Notes: generated by a model not told the origin, from the letters alone. A DNA stretch of 64,000 bases from Posidonia oceanica (GCA_037176725.1 JAZBRS010000020.1:50186001-50250000), one strand, 5' to 3'; shown: positions 1 to 11,689, counted from the first letter of the stretch. Numbers and translations are program-made.

Positions 1-3000
1 CAGTCCGGTCTTGGTAAGGCCTGTACTTATCATTCCTGACCTCTTCCTGGTCTTGTTGGGGCTTGCACCTATCATTCTAGGTGGTCCAGTCACGATAAGG
101 CTAGTACATATCATTCCTGACCTCTTCATGGTCCTGTTAGGGCTTTGCACTTATCATTCCTAGCAGTCCGGTTTTGATAAGGCTTGTACTTATCATTCCT
201 GACCTCTTCCGTGTCTTGTTAGGACTTGGACCTGTCATTCCAGGCGGTCCGGTCTTGATAAGGCATGTAATTATCATTCCTGACCTCTTTCGAGTCTTGC
301 TTGGGCTTCGCACCAATCCTTCCTAGCGGACCGGTCTTAATAAAGCTTGTACTTAACATTCCAGACCTCTTCCTGTTCTTGTTAGGGCTTGCTCCTATCA
401 TTCCTGGCAGTCTAATCTTGATAAGGCTTGTTATTATCATTCCCGACCACGTCCGGTTCTTGTTAGGGCATGCACCTATCATTCCTGGCGGAGCGGTCTT
501 GATTTGGCATGTACTTATCATTCCTGACCTCTTCCGTGTCTTGTTAGGGCATTTCACCAATCATTCCTGGCGGTCCGGTCTTGATAAGGCTTGTACTTAT
601 CATTCCCGACCTCTTCAAGGTCTTGTTAGGGCTTTGCACCTATCTTTCATGGCGGTACGGTCTTGGTAAGGCTTGTACTTATCATTCCTGACCTCTTCCG
701 GGTCTTGTTAGGGCTTCGCAACAATCAGTTCCGTACTTGATATGGCAACGACTTATCATTCCTGACCTCTTCCGGGTCTTGTTTGGGCTTGCACCGATCA
801 TTCCTGGCTGTCCGGTTTATATAAGGCCAGCAAATGTCATTCCCAACCTCTTCCGGTTCTTGTTAGTGATAGCAACTATCATTCCTGGCGGTACGGTCTT
901 GTTACGGCTTGTACATATCATTCCTAACCTCTTCCTGGTCTTGTTAGGGCTTTGCACCTGTCATTCCTGGCGGTCCGGTCTTGATACGGCTTGTACTTAT
1001 CAATCTTGACCTCTTTCGGGTCTTGTTAGGGCTTTGCACCTATCATTCCTGGCGGTCCGGTCTCGTTATGGCTTGTACTTGTCATTCCTGACCTTTTCGG
1101 GGCCTTGTTAGGGCTTGCACCTCTCATTCCTGGCGGTTCGGTCTTGATAAGGCTTGTACTTATCATTTCTGACCTCTTCCGGGTCTTGTTAGGGCTTTGC
1201 ACCTAACATTCCTAGCAGTCCGGTCTTGATAAGGCTTGTACTTATCATTTCAGACCTCTCATGGGTCTCGTTAGGGCCTTGCACCAATCATTCCAAGTGA
1301 TCTGGTTTCGATAAAGCTTGTACTTATCAATCCAGACCTCTTCCAGGTCTTGTTAGGGCTTTGCACCAATCATTCCTGGCGGTCCGGTCTTGATAAGGAT
1401 TGTACTTATTATTCCAGACCTCTTCCAGGTCTTGTTAGGGCCTCGCACCTATCATTCCTGGCGGTCCGATCTCGATAAGGCTTGGACTTATCATTCCCGA
1501 CCTCTTCCGTGTCTTGTTAGGGCTTGCACCTATCATTCCAAGTGGTCCGGTCTTGATTTGGCTTGTACTTGTCATTCTGACCTCTTCTGGGTCTTTTCGG
1601 GCGTGCACCTATCATTCCTGGCGGTCCGGTCTTGATAAGGCTTGTACTTATCATTCCCGTCCTCTTCCGTGTCTTGATAGGGCTTGCACCTATCACTCCT
1701 GGTGGTCTGGTCTTCATAAGGCTTGTACTTAACATTCCTGACCTCATCCGGTTCATGTTAGGGCCTTGCACTGATCATTCCTAGCAGTCTGGTCTTGATA
1801 AGGCTTGTACTTATCATTCCTGACCTCTTCCGGGTCTTGTTAGGGCATTGCACCAGTCATTCCTAGTGGTCCTGTCTTGATAAGGCTTGTACTTATCATT
1901 CCTGACCTCTTCCGGGTTTTGTTAGGGCTTGCACCTATCATTCCTAGCGGTCCGGTCTTGCTAAGGCTTGTACTAATCATTCCTGACCTCTTCTGGGTCT
2001 GGTTGGGGCTTGCACCTATCATTCTTGGCGGTCCGGTCTAGAGATGGCTTGTACTCATCAGTCCTAACCTCTTTGGCGTCATCTTAGGGCTTGCACCTAT
2101 CATTCCAGGTGGTCTGGTCTTCATAAGTCTTGTACTTATCATTCCTGACCTCTTCCGGGTCTTGTTAGGGCCTTGCGCAATTCATTCCATGCGCAAGAGG
2201 TTAGGACTTGTAAGGCTTGTACTTATCACTCCCGACCTCTTCCGGCTCTTGTTCGGGCTTGCACCTATCATTCCCGGCGGTCCGGTCATGATAAGGCCTG
2301 TACATATCAATCCAGACCTCTTCCGGGTCTAGTTAGGGTCTTGCACCGACCATTCCAGGCGGTCCGGTCTCGATAAGGCTCGTTCGAATCATTCCCGACG
2401 TCTCCTAGGTCTTGATTGGGCTTGCACCTATCATTCCGGGCGGTCCGGTCATGATAAGGCATGTACCTATCATTGCGGACCTCTTCCGGGTCTTGTTAGG
2501 GCTTGCACCTAACATTCCGGGCGGTCCGGTCTTGATATGGCATGTACTTATCATTCCTGACCTCATACGGGTCTTTCGAGGGCCTGGCACCTATCATTCC
2601 TGGCAGTCCGGTCTTTAGACGGCATGTACTTATCATTCCTGACCACTTCCTGTTCTTGTTAGGGCTTGCACCAATCATTCCTGGCGGTCAGGTCTTGATA
2701 AGGCTAGTACTAATCATTCCCGACCTCTTTCGGGTCATGTTAGGGCTCGCACCTATCATTCCTGGCGGTCCAGTCTTGATAGGGCTTGTACTTATCATTC
2801 CAGACCTCTTCCGGGTCTTCTTAGGACTTGCACCTATCATTCCTGGCGGTCATGTCTTGATAAGGCTAGTACTTATCATTCCCGACCTCTTCCAGGTCTT
2901 GTTAGGGCTTGCACCTATCTTTCCTGGCGGTCAGGTCTTGATAAGGCAAGTACTTATCATTCCCGACCTCTTCCAGGTCTTGTTAGGGCTTGCACCAATC

Positions 3001-3659
3001 TTTCCTGGCTGTTCGGTCTCGATAAGGCATGTACTTGTCATTCTTGACCTCTTCCGGGTCTCGTTAGGGCTTTGCGCCTATCATTCCAGGCGGTCCGGTC
3101 AAGGTAAGGCTTGTAGTAATCATTCCTAACCACATCCGGGTCTTGTTAGGGCTTGCACCTATCATTCTTGGCGGTCCGGTCTTGATAAGGCTAGTACTTA
3201 TCATTCCCGACCACTTCCAGGTCTTGTTAGGGCTTGCACCTCTCTTTCCTGGCTGTTTGGTCTCAATAAGGCTTGTACTCATCATTCCTAACCGATTCCT
3301 GGTCTTGTTAGGGCTTTGCACCAATCATTCTAGGCGGTCCGGTCCTGGAAAGGCTTGTACTTATCATTCCAAACCTCTTCCGGTTCTTGTTAGGGCTTGC
3401 AACTATCATTCCTGGTGGTCCGGTATTGTTGAGGCTTGTACTTATCATTCCTGACCTCTTCCGGGTCTTGTTAGGGCCTTCCACTTATCATTCCTGGCGG
3501 TCCGGTCTTGATAAGGCGTGTACATTTCATTCCTGACCTCATTCAGATCTTGTTAGGGCTAGCACCTATCATACCTGACGATCCGGTCTTGATAAGGCCT
3601 GTACTTATCATTCCCGACCTCTTCCAGATCTTGTTTGGGCTTGCACTTATCAATCCAGA
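1..3659 (+). repeat. HOR block beta copy 1, preceded by the tail of an alpha unit
   Basis: Positions 1-~560 match the end of alpha units (same variants at 5124 and 6997, offsets 5123 and 6996). From ~200 to ~2,500 the sequence matches 7.2-9.5 kb at offset ~6,996. Markers in order are: TTGTAATTATC near 260, GGCGGAGCGG near 490, CATTTCACC at 550, the shortened monomer near 720-755, TGATAGC near 868, a monomer with ATTCTGACC near 1575, GAGATGG near 2041 and the micro-inverted monomer at 2195. Positions ~2,630-3,660 form the delta type (GGCGGTCAGG and GGCTAGTAC variants) also found at 16.1, 18.6 and 27.6 kb. Confidence 0.82.
2060..2208. repeat. Inverted 14-mers marking a micro-inverted monomer
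   Basis: AGTCCTAACCTCTT at 2060-2073 is the exact reverse complement of AAGAGGTTAGGACT at 2195-2208. The downstream copy sits inside half B, where GGCGGTCCGGTC is expected, and lengthens the unit by about five bases. Confidence 0.85.
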
Positions 3660-5532
3660 CGATCCGGTCTTGATAAGGCTTGTACTTATCATTCTTGACC
3701 GCTTCCGGGTTTTCTTAGGGTATGCACCTATCATTCCAAGCAGTCCTGTCTTGATATGGCTTGTACTTATCTTTCCTGACCTCTTCCGGGTTTTGTTTGG
3801 GCTTTGTACCTATCACTCCTGATGGTCCGGTCTTGATAAGGCTTCTACTTATCATTCCTGACCTCTTCGGGTCTTGTTAGGGCTTGCACCTATCATTCCT
3901 GGCGGTCCATTCATGATATGGCTTGTACTTACCAAACCTAACCTCTTCTAGGTCTTGTTGGGGCTCTGCACCTTACTGTCCTAGTAGTCCGGTATTGATT
4001 AGGCTTGAACATTTCGTTCCTGACCTCTTCCGGGTCTTGTTAGGGCTTGCAACTATCATTCCTAGCGGTCCGGTCTTGCCAAGGCTTGTACTTATCAATC
4101 CAGACCTCTTCCGGGTCTTGTTAGGGCTTGCACCTATCATTCCTGGTGGTCCGGGCATGATAAGGTTTGTACTTATCATTCCTGACCTCTTCAAGGTCTT
4201 GTTAGGGCTTTGCACCGGTCATTCCAAGCGGTCCGGTCATGATATGGCTTGTACTCGTCATTCCTGACCTCTTCGGGGTCTTGTTTGGGCTTTGCACCAA
4301 TCATTCCTAACAGTCCGGCCTTGATAAGGCTTCTACTTATCATTCCTGACCTCTTCCGAGTCTTGTTATGGCTTGCACCCATCATTCCTGGCAGTCCGTT
4401 CTTGATAAGGCTTCTACTTACCCTTCCTAACCTCTACTAGGTCTAGTTATGGCTCTGCACCAATCATTCTTAGTGGTCCGGTCTTGATATGGCTTTTACT
4501 TATCTTTCCCGACCTCTTCCGTGTCTTGTTAGGGCTTGCACCTATCTTTCATGGCGGTCCGGTCATGATAAGGCTTGTACTTATCATTCCTGACCTCTTC
4601 CAGGTCTTGTTAGGGCTTTGCACCATTCATTCCAGGCATTCCGGTCTTGATGTGGCTTGTACTTATCACTCCTGACCTCTTCCGGGTTTTGTTAGGGCTT
4701 GCACCAATCATTCCAGGCGGTCCGGTCTCGTTAAGGCTTGTACTTGCCATTCCTGACCTCTTCGGGTCTTGTTAGGGCTTGCACCTATCATTCCAGGCGG
4801 TCGGGTCTTGATAAGGCTTGTGCAAATCATTCCTGACCTCTTCCAGGTCATGTTAGGGCTTTGCACCTATCATACCGGGCGGTCCGGTGTGGATAAGGCT
4901 TGTACTTATCGTTCCTGACCTCTTCCGGGTCATGTTTGGCCTTGCACCTCTCATTCCTGGTGGTCCGGTCTAGATAAGGCTTGTACCTATCATTCCCGAT
5001 CACTTCTGGGTCTTGTTAGGGCTTGCACCTATCCATTCTGGAGGTTTGGTCTTGATAAGGCTTGTACGTATCATTCCTGACCTCTTCCACGTCTTGTTAG
5101 GGCATTGCACCTATCATTCCAGGCAGTCCGGTCTTGGTAAGGCCTGTACTTATCATTCCTGACCTCTACCTATTCTTGTTGGGGCTTGCATCTATCATTC
5201 TAGGTGGTCCGGTCATGATAAGGCTAGTACATATCATTCCTGACCTCTTTTTGGTCTTGTTAGGGCTTTGCACTTATCATTCCTGGCAGTCCGGTTTTGA
5301 CAAGGCTTGTACTTATCTTTCCTGACCTCTTTCGTGTCTTGTTAGGACTTGCACCGGTCATTCCTAGCGGTCCGATCTTGATAAGGCTTGTAATTATCAT
5401 TCCTGACCTCTTCCGTGTCCTGCTTGGGCTTCGCACCAATCCTTCCTAGCAGACCGGTCTTAATAAGGCTTGTACTTATCATTCCTGACCTCTTCCGGGT
5501 CTTGTTAGGGCTTGCACCTATCATTCCTGGCG
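3660..5532 (+). repeat. HOR block alpha copy 1 (~1,873 bp, 23 monomers)
   Basis: It is followed directly by a second copy at an offset of 1,873. Diagnostic variants are CACTCCTGATGG, a monomer with TTGAACATTTCG at ~4006, TTGCCAAGG, GGTCATTCCAAGCGG, CTTTTACTTATC, TTTCATGGCGG, TTGTGCAAATC, ATACCGGGCGG, CGATCACTTCTGGG, GGAGGTTTGG and, at 5124, CAGTCCGGTCTTGGTAAGG. Bounds are approximate, set where similarity to the next copy fades. Confidence 0.85.
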
Positions 5533-5547
5533 GTCCGGTCTTGATAA
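5467..5547 (+). repeat. Exemplar monomer equal to the apparent consensus (81 bp)
   Basis: This unit carries the commonest base at every position as far as I can judge by eye, so it serves as the reference for describing variants. Composition is 19 G, 22 C, 29 T and 11 A, i.e. about 51% G+C and 63% pyrimidine. It has CpGs in GGCGG, TCCGG and TTCCGGG. It contains one AvaII site (GGTCC), one RsaI site (GTAC) and two CCGG sites. One reading frame on each strand is free of stops in the consensus, because 81 is divisible by three. Confidence 0.93.
5469..5510 (+). repeat. Half-monomer A (42 bp) of the exemplar
   Basis: It begins CTTGTACTTATCATTCC and ends TTGTTAGGG. Its first 21 bases match half B at 18 positions; the three differences are T/C, T/C and A/G. 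Its second part (TCCGG, TCTTG, TA, GG) also aligns with half B after a net 3-base gap. A therefore looks like a paralogous copy of B inside the present monomer. Confidence 0.88.
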
Positions 5548-5549
5548 GG
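5511..5549 (+). repeat. Half-monomer B (39 bp) of the exemplar
   Basis: It begins CTTGCACCTATCATTCC and ends TTGATAAGG. It carries the GGCGGTCCGGTC core, the most variable CpG-bearing part of the repeat. Many 82-bp monomers differ by one extra T or C at the start of this half. The micro-inverted and shortened monomer variants seen elsewhere both affect this half. Confidence 0.88.
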
Positions 5550-7405
5550 CTTGTACTTATCATTCCTGGCCTCTTCCAGGTTTTCTTAGGGTTTGCACCT
5601 ATCATTCCAAGCGGTCTGGTCTTGATATGGCTTGTACTTATCATTCCTGACCTCTTCTGGGTTTTGTTTGGGCTTTGCACCTATCACTCCTGTTGGTCCG
5701 GTCTTGATAAGGTTTCTACTTATCATTCCTAACCTCTTCTCGGGTCTTGTTAGGGCTTGCACCTATCATTCCTGGCGGTCCATTCGTGATATGGCTTGTA
5801 CTTACCAATCCTGACCTCGTCTAGGTCTTGTTCGGGCTCTGCACCTAACACTCCTAGCGGTCCGGTATCGATTAGTCTTGAACATTTCGTTCTTGACCAC
5901 TTACGGGTCTTGTTAGGGCTTGCTCCTATCAATCCTAGTGGTCCGGTCTAGCCAAGGCTTGTACTTATCGTTCCTGACCTCTTCCGGGTCTTGTTAGGGC
6001 TTGCACCTATCATTCCAGGCGGTCCGGTCTTGATATGGCTTGTACTTATCATTCCTGACCTCTTCAAGGTCTTGTTAGGGCTTTGCACTGGTCATTCCAA
6101 GCGGTCCGGTCATGATATGGCTTGTACTCATCATTCCAGACCTCTTCGGGGTCTTGTTTGGGCTTTGCACCAATCATTCCTAACGGCCCGGTCTTGATAA
6201 GGCTTCTACTTATCATTCCTGACCTCTTCCGAGTCTTGTTAGGGCTTGCACCCATCATTCCTGGCGGTTCGTTCTTGATATGGCATCTACTTACCCTTCC
6301 TAACCTCTTCTAGGTCTTGTTATGGCTCCGCACCTTTCATTCCTAGTGGTCCGGTCTTGATAAGGCTTGTACTTATTTTTCCCGACCTCTTCCGTGTCTT
6401 GTTCGGGCTTGCACCTATCTTTCATGGCGGTCTGGTCTTGATATGGCATGTACTTATTATTCCTGACCTCTTCCGGGTCTTGTTAGGGCTTTGCCCCGTT
6501 CATTCCAGGCAGTCCGGTCTTGATATGGCTTGTACTTATCACTCCTGGCCTCTTCTGGGTCTTGTTTGGGCTTACACCAATGATTCCTGGCGGTCCGATC
6601 TCGATAAGGCTTGTACTTGCCATTCCCGACCTCTTCGGGTCTTGTTAGGGCTTGCACCTATCATTCCAGGCGGTCGGGTCTTGATATGGCTTGTGCAAAT
6701 CATTCCGGATCTCTTCCAGGTCTTGTTAGGGCTTTGCACCTATCATACCGGGCGGTCCGGTCTAGAAAAGGCTTGTACTTATCGTTCCTGACCTCTTCCG
6801 GGTTTTGTTTGGCCTTGCACCTATCATTCCTGGTGGTCCAGTCAAGATAAGGCTTGTACCAATCATTCCCGATCACTTTTGGGTCTTGTTAGGACTTGCA
6901 CCTATCCATCCTGGTGGTTTGGTCTTGATAAGGCTTGTACGTATCATTCCGGACCTCTTCCACGTATTGTTAGGGCATTGCACCTATCATTCCAGGCAGT
7001 CCGGTCTTGGTAAGGCCTGTACTTATCATTCCTGACCTCTTCCTGGTCTTGTTGGGGCTTGCACCTATCATTCTAGGTGGTCCAGTCGCGATAAGGCTAG
7101 TACATATCATTCCTGACCTCTTCTTGGTCTTGTTAAGGCTTTGCACTTATCATTCCTGGCAGTCAGGTTTTGATAAGGCTTGTACTTATCATTCCTGACC
7201 TCTTCCGTGTCTTGTTAGGACTTGCACCTGTCAATCCTGGCAGTCCGGTCATGATAAGGCTTGTAATTATCATTCCTGACCTCTTCCGAGTCTTGCTTGG
7301 GCTTCGCACCAATCCTTCCTAGCGGACCGGTCTTAATTAGGCTTGTACTTAACATTCCAGACCTCTTCCGGTTCTTGTTAGGGCATGCACCTATCTTTCC
7401 TGGCA
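5533..7405 (+). repeat. HOR block alpha copy 2 (tandem partner of copy 1)
   Basis: Landmarks fall 1,873 bases after those of copy 1: TTGAACATTTCG at 5879, and CAGTCCGGTCTTGGTAAGG at 6997 against 5124. Single-base differences are scattered (for example CTACCTATTC against CTTCCTGGTC just after the last landmark). 1,873 is 23 units of 81 plus ten extra bases, as expected from 82-bp variants. Confidence 0.85.
5542..5562. repeat. Dyad symmetry: TGATAAG, 7-nt spacer, CTTATCA
   Basis: Across the junction between consecutive monomers the two 7-base arms TGATAAG and CTTATCA are perfect inverted complements around the spacer GCTTGTA. The dyad occurs once per monomer in the consensus. Each arm matches the WGATAR consensus of GATA-type zinc-finger factors, in opposite orientations; CTATCA in half B gives a third match. 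Many individual monomers have one arm altered (GATATGG, GATTAGG, CTAATC). Whether any protein binds is unknown. Confidence 0.8.
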
Positions 7406-9880
7406 GTCCGATCTTGATAAGGCTTGTACTTATCATTCCCGACCTCGTCCGGTTCTTGTTAGGGCATGCACCTATCATTCCTGGCGGAGCGGTCGTGATT
7501 TGGCATGTACTTAACATTCCTTACCTCTTCCGTGTCATGTTAGGGCATTTCACCAATCATTCCTGGCGGTCCGGTCTTGATAAGGCTTGTACTTTTCATT
7601 CCCGAGCTCTTCAAGGTCTTGTTAGGACTTTGCACCTATCATTCATGGCGGTACGGTCTTGGTAAGGCTTGTGCTTATCATTGCTGACCTCTTCCGGGTC
7701 ATGTTAGGGCTTCGTACCAATCAGGTGCGGTCTTGATAAGGCATCGACTTATCATTCCTGACCTCTTTCGGGTCTTGTTTGGGCTTGCACCGATCATTCC
7801 TGGTGGTCCGGTTTAGATAAGGCCAACACATGTCATTCCCAACCTCTTCCGTTTCTTGTTAGGGATAGCATCTATCATTCCTGGCGGTACGGTCTTGTTA
7901 CGGCTTGTACATATCATTCCAGACCACTTCCTGGTCTTGTTAGGGCTTCGCACCTATCATTCCTGGTGGTCCGGTCTTGATAGGTCTTGTACATACTATT
8001 CTTGACCTCTTCGGGTCTTGTTAGGGCTTTGCACCTATCATTCCTGCGCGGTTCGGTCTCGATATGGCTTGTACTAATCATTCCTGACCTCTTCCAGGCC
8101 TTGTTAGGGCTTGCACCTCTCAATCCTAGCGGTCCGGTCTTGATACGGCTTGTACTTATCATTCCTGACCTCTTCCGGGTCTTGTTAGGGCTTTGCACCT
8201 AACATTCCAAGCGGTCCGGTCTTGATAAGGCTTGTACTTATCATTCCTGACCTCACACGGGTCTCGTTTGGGCCTTGCACCAATCATTCCAGGCGGTCCG
8301 GTCTCGATAAAGCTTGTACTTATCATTCCAGACCTCTTCCAGGTCTTGTTAGGGCTTTGCACCAATCATTCCTGGCGGTCCGGTCTTGATAAGGATTGTA
8401 CTTATCAATCCAGACCTCTTCCGGGTCTTGTTAGGGCCTTGCACCTATCATTCCTAGCGGTCTGGTCTCGATAAGGCTTGTACTTATCATTCCCGACCTC
8501 TTCCATGTCTTGTTAGGGCTTGCACCTATCATTTCAAGCGGTCCGGTCTTGATTTGGCTTGTACTTATCATTCTGACCTCTTCTGGATCTTTTCGGGCTT
8601 GCACCTATCATTCCTGGCAGTCTGGTCTTGATAAGGCTTGTACTTATCAATCCCGTCCTCTTCCGTGTCTTGATAGGGCTTGCACCTATCAATCCTGGCG
8701 GTCCGGTATTCATAAGGCTTGTAGTTAACATTCCTGACCTCTTCCGGTTCTTGTTAGGGCCATGCACCGATCATTCCTAGCGGTCCGGTCTTGATAAGGC
8801 TTGTACTTACCATTCCTGACCTCTTCCGGGTCTTGTTAGGGCTTTGCACCAGTCATTCCTAGTGGTCTCGTCTTGATAAGGCTTGTACTTATCAATCCTG
8901 ACCTCTTCCAGGTCTTGTTAGGGCTTGCACCTATCATTCCTGGTGGTCCGGTCTTGCTACGGCTTGTACTAATCGTTCCTGACCTCTTCTGGGTCTGGTT
9001 AGGGATTGCACCTATCATTCCTGGCGGTCCGGTCTTGAGATGGCTTGTACTTATCAGTCCTAACCTCTTTCGCGTCATCTTAGGGCTTGCACCTATCATT
9101 CCAGGTGGTCTGGTATTCATAAGTCAAGTACTTATCATTCCTGACCTGTTCCGGGTCTTGTTAGGGCCTTCCGGCATTCATTCCATGCGCATGAGGTTAG
9201 GACTTGTAATGCTTGTACTTATCACACCCGACCTCTTCCGGGTCTTGTTCGGGCTTGCACCTATCATTCCAGGCGGTCCGGTCTTGTTATGACTTGTACA
9301 TATCAATCCTGACCTCTTCCGAGTCTAGTTAGGGTCATGCACCGACCATTCCAGGCTGTCCGGTCTCGATAAGGCTTGTACGAATCATTCCCGACCTCTC
9401 CCAGGTCTTGATTGGGCTTGCACCTATCATTCCTGGCGCTCCGGTCTTGATAAGGCTTGTACTTATCATTGCGGACCTCTTCCGGGTCTTGTTAGGGCTT
9501 GCACCTATCTTTCCTGGCGGTCCCGTCTTGGTAAGGCTTGTACTTATCATTCCTAACCTCTTCTGGGTCTTCTTTGGGCTTGCACCTATCATTCCTGGCG
9601 GTCCGGTCTTGATAAGGCTAGTACTTATCATTCCCGACCTCTTCCAGGTCTTGTTAAGGCTTCGCAGCTATCATTCCTGGCAGTCCGATCTTGATAAGGC
9701 TTCTACTTATCGTTCCTGACCACTTCCGGGTATTGTTAGGGCTTGCACCTATCATTCCAGGGGGTCAGGTCTTGATACGGCAAGTACTTGTCATTCCCGA
9801 CCTCTTCTGGGTCTTGATAGGGCTTGCACCTATCATTCCTAGCAGTCCGGTCTTGATAAGGCTAGTACTTATCATTCCCG
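7406..9880 (+). repeat. HOR block beta copy 2
   Basis: It repeats block beta copy 1 at offset ~6,996, with the shortened monomer near 7705-7740, GGGATAGC near 7861 and the micro-inverted monomer at 9193. From ~8.8 to ~9.86 kb it also matches 12.65-13.67 kb at offset 3,814, and 8.09-9.86 kb matches 32.15-33.91 kb at offset ~24,055. Positions ~9,500-9,880 depart from copy 1 and follow the type seen at 13.3-13.7, 25.2-25.6 and 33.5-33.9 kb. Confidence 0.82.
9056..9204. repeat. Inverted 12-mers, micro-inverted monomer (beta copy 2)
   Basis: AGTCCTAACCTC at 9056-9067 pairs with GAGGTTAGGACT at 9193-9204. The layout matches that at 2060-2208, with two outer positions changed (CATGAGG for CAAGAGG). 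Confidence 0.82.
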
Positions 9881-11689
9881 ACCTCGTTCGGTTCTTGTTA
9901 GGGCTTGCACTTATCAATCCTGACGATCCGGTCTTGATAAGGCTTGTACTTATCATTCCTGACCTCATCCGGGTTTTCTTAGGGCTTGCACCTATCATTC
10001 CAAGCAGTCCGGTCTTGATATGGCTTGTACTTATCATTCCTGACCTCTTCCGGGTTTTGTTTGGGCTTTGCACCTATCACTCCTGATGGTCCGGTCTTGA
10101 TAAGGCTTCTACTTAACTTTCCTGACCTCTTCGGGTCTTGTTAGGGCTTGCACCTATCATTCCTAGCGGTCCATTCATGATATGGCTTGTACTTACCGAA
10201 CCTGACCTCTTCTAGGTCTTGTTGGGGCTCTGCACCTTACTGTCCTAGTGGTCCGGTATTGATTAGGCTTGAACATTTCGTTCCCGACCTCTTCCAGGTC
10301 TTGTTAGGGCTTTCACCTATCATTCCTAGCGGTCCGGTCTTGCCAAGGCTTGTACTTATCATTCCTGACCTCTTCAAGGTCTTGTTAGGGCTTTGTACCG
10401 GTCATTCCAAGCGGTCCGGTCATGATATGGCTTGTACTCATCATTCCTGACATCTTCGGGGTCTTGTTTGGGCTTTTCACCAATCATTCCCAACGGTCCG
10501 GTCTTGATAAGGCTTCTACTTATCATTCCTGACCTCTTCCGAGTCTTGTTAAGGCTTGCACCCATCATTCCTGGCAGTCCGTTCATGATAAGGCTTCTAC
10601 TTACCCTTCCTGACCTCTTCTAGGTCTTGTTATGGCTCTGCACCTATCATTCTTAGCCATCCGGTCTTGATAAGGCTTTTACTTATCTTTCCCGACCTCT
10701 TCCGTGTCTTGTTAGGGCATGCACCTATCTTTCATGGCGGTTCGGTCTTGATAAGGCTTGTACTTATAATTCCTGACCTCTTCGGGTCTTGTTAGGGCTT
10801 TGCACCGTTCATTCCAGGCAGTCCGGTCAGGATAAGGCTTGTACTTATCACTCCTGACCTCTTCTGGGTCTTGTTAGGGCTTGCACCAATCATTCCTGGC
10901 GGTCCGGTCTCGATAAGGCTTGTACTTGCCATTCCTGACCTCTTCGGGTCTTGTTAGGGCTTGCACCTATCATTCCAGGCGGTCGGGTCTTGATAAGGCT
11001 TGTGCAAATCATTCCTGACCTCTTCCAGGTCTTGTTTGGGCTTTGCACCTATCATACCGGGCGGTCCGGTGTGGATAAGGCTTGTACTTATCGTTCCTGA
11101 CCTCTTCCATGTCATGTTTGGCCTTGCACCTATCATTCCTGGTGGTCCGGTCTAGATAAGGCTTGTACCTATCATTCCCGATCACTAATGGGTCTTGTTA
11201 GGGCTTGCAACTATCCATCCTGGAAGTTTGGTCTTGATAAGGCTTGTACGTATCATTCCTGACCTCTTCCACGTCTTGTTAGGGCTTTGCACCTATCATT
11301 CCAGGCAGTCCAGTCTTGGTAAGGCCTGTACCTATCATTCCTGACCTCTTCCTAGTCATGTTGGGGCTTGCACCTATCATTCGAGGTGGTCCGGTCATGA
11401 TAAGGCTAGTACATATCATTCCTGACCTCTTTTGGGTCATGTTAGGGCTTTGCACTTATCATTCCTGGCAGTCCAATTTTGATAAGGCTTGTACTTATCA
11501 TTCCTGACCTCTTTCGGGTCATGTTAGGACTTGCACCGGTCATTCCTAGCGGTCCGATCTTGATAAGGCTTGTAATTATCATTCCTGACCACTTCCGAGT
11601 CTTGCTAGGGCTTCGCACCAATCCTTCCTAGCGGACCGGTCTTAATAAGGCTTGTACTGATCGTTCCTGACCTCTTCCGGGTCTTGTTA
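9881..11689 (+). repeat. HOR block alpha copy 3
   Basis: It carries the alpha markers in the same order, at offset ~6,182 from alpha copy 1 and ~4,309 from alpha copy 2. It opens with a GACGATCCGG monomer (~9922) and ends with the CGCACCAATCC monomer near 11616. Relative to copy 1 it is one monomer shorter near 10.3 kb (offset 6,264 before, 6,183 after). Confidence 0.8.
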
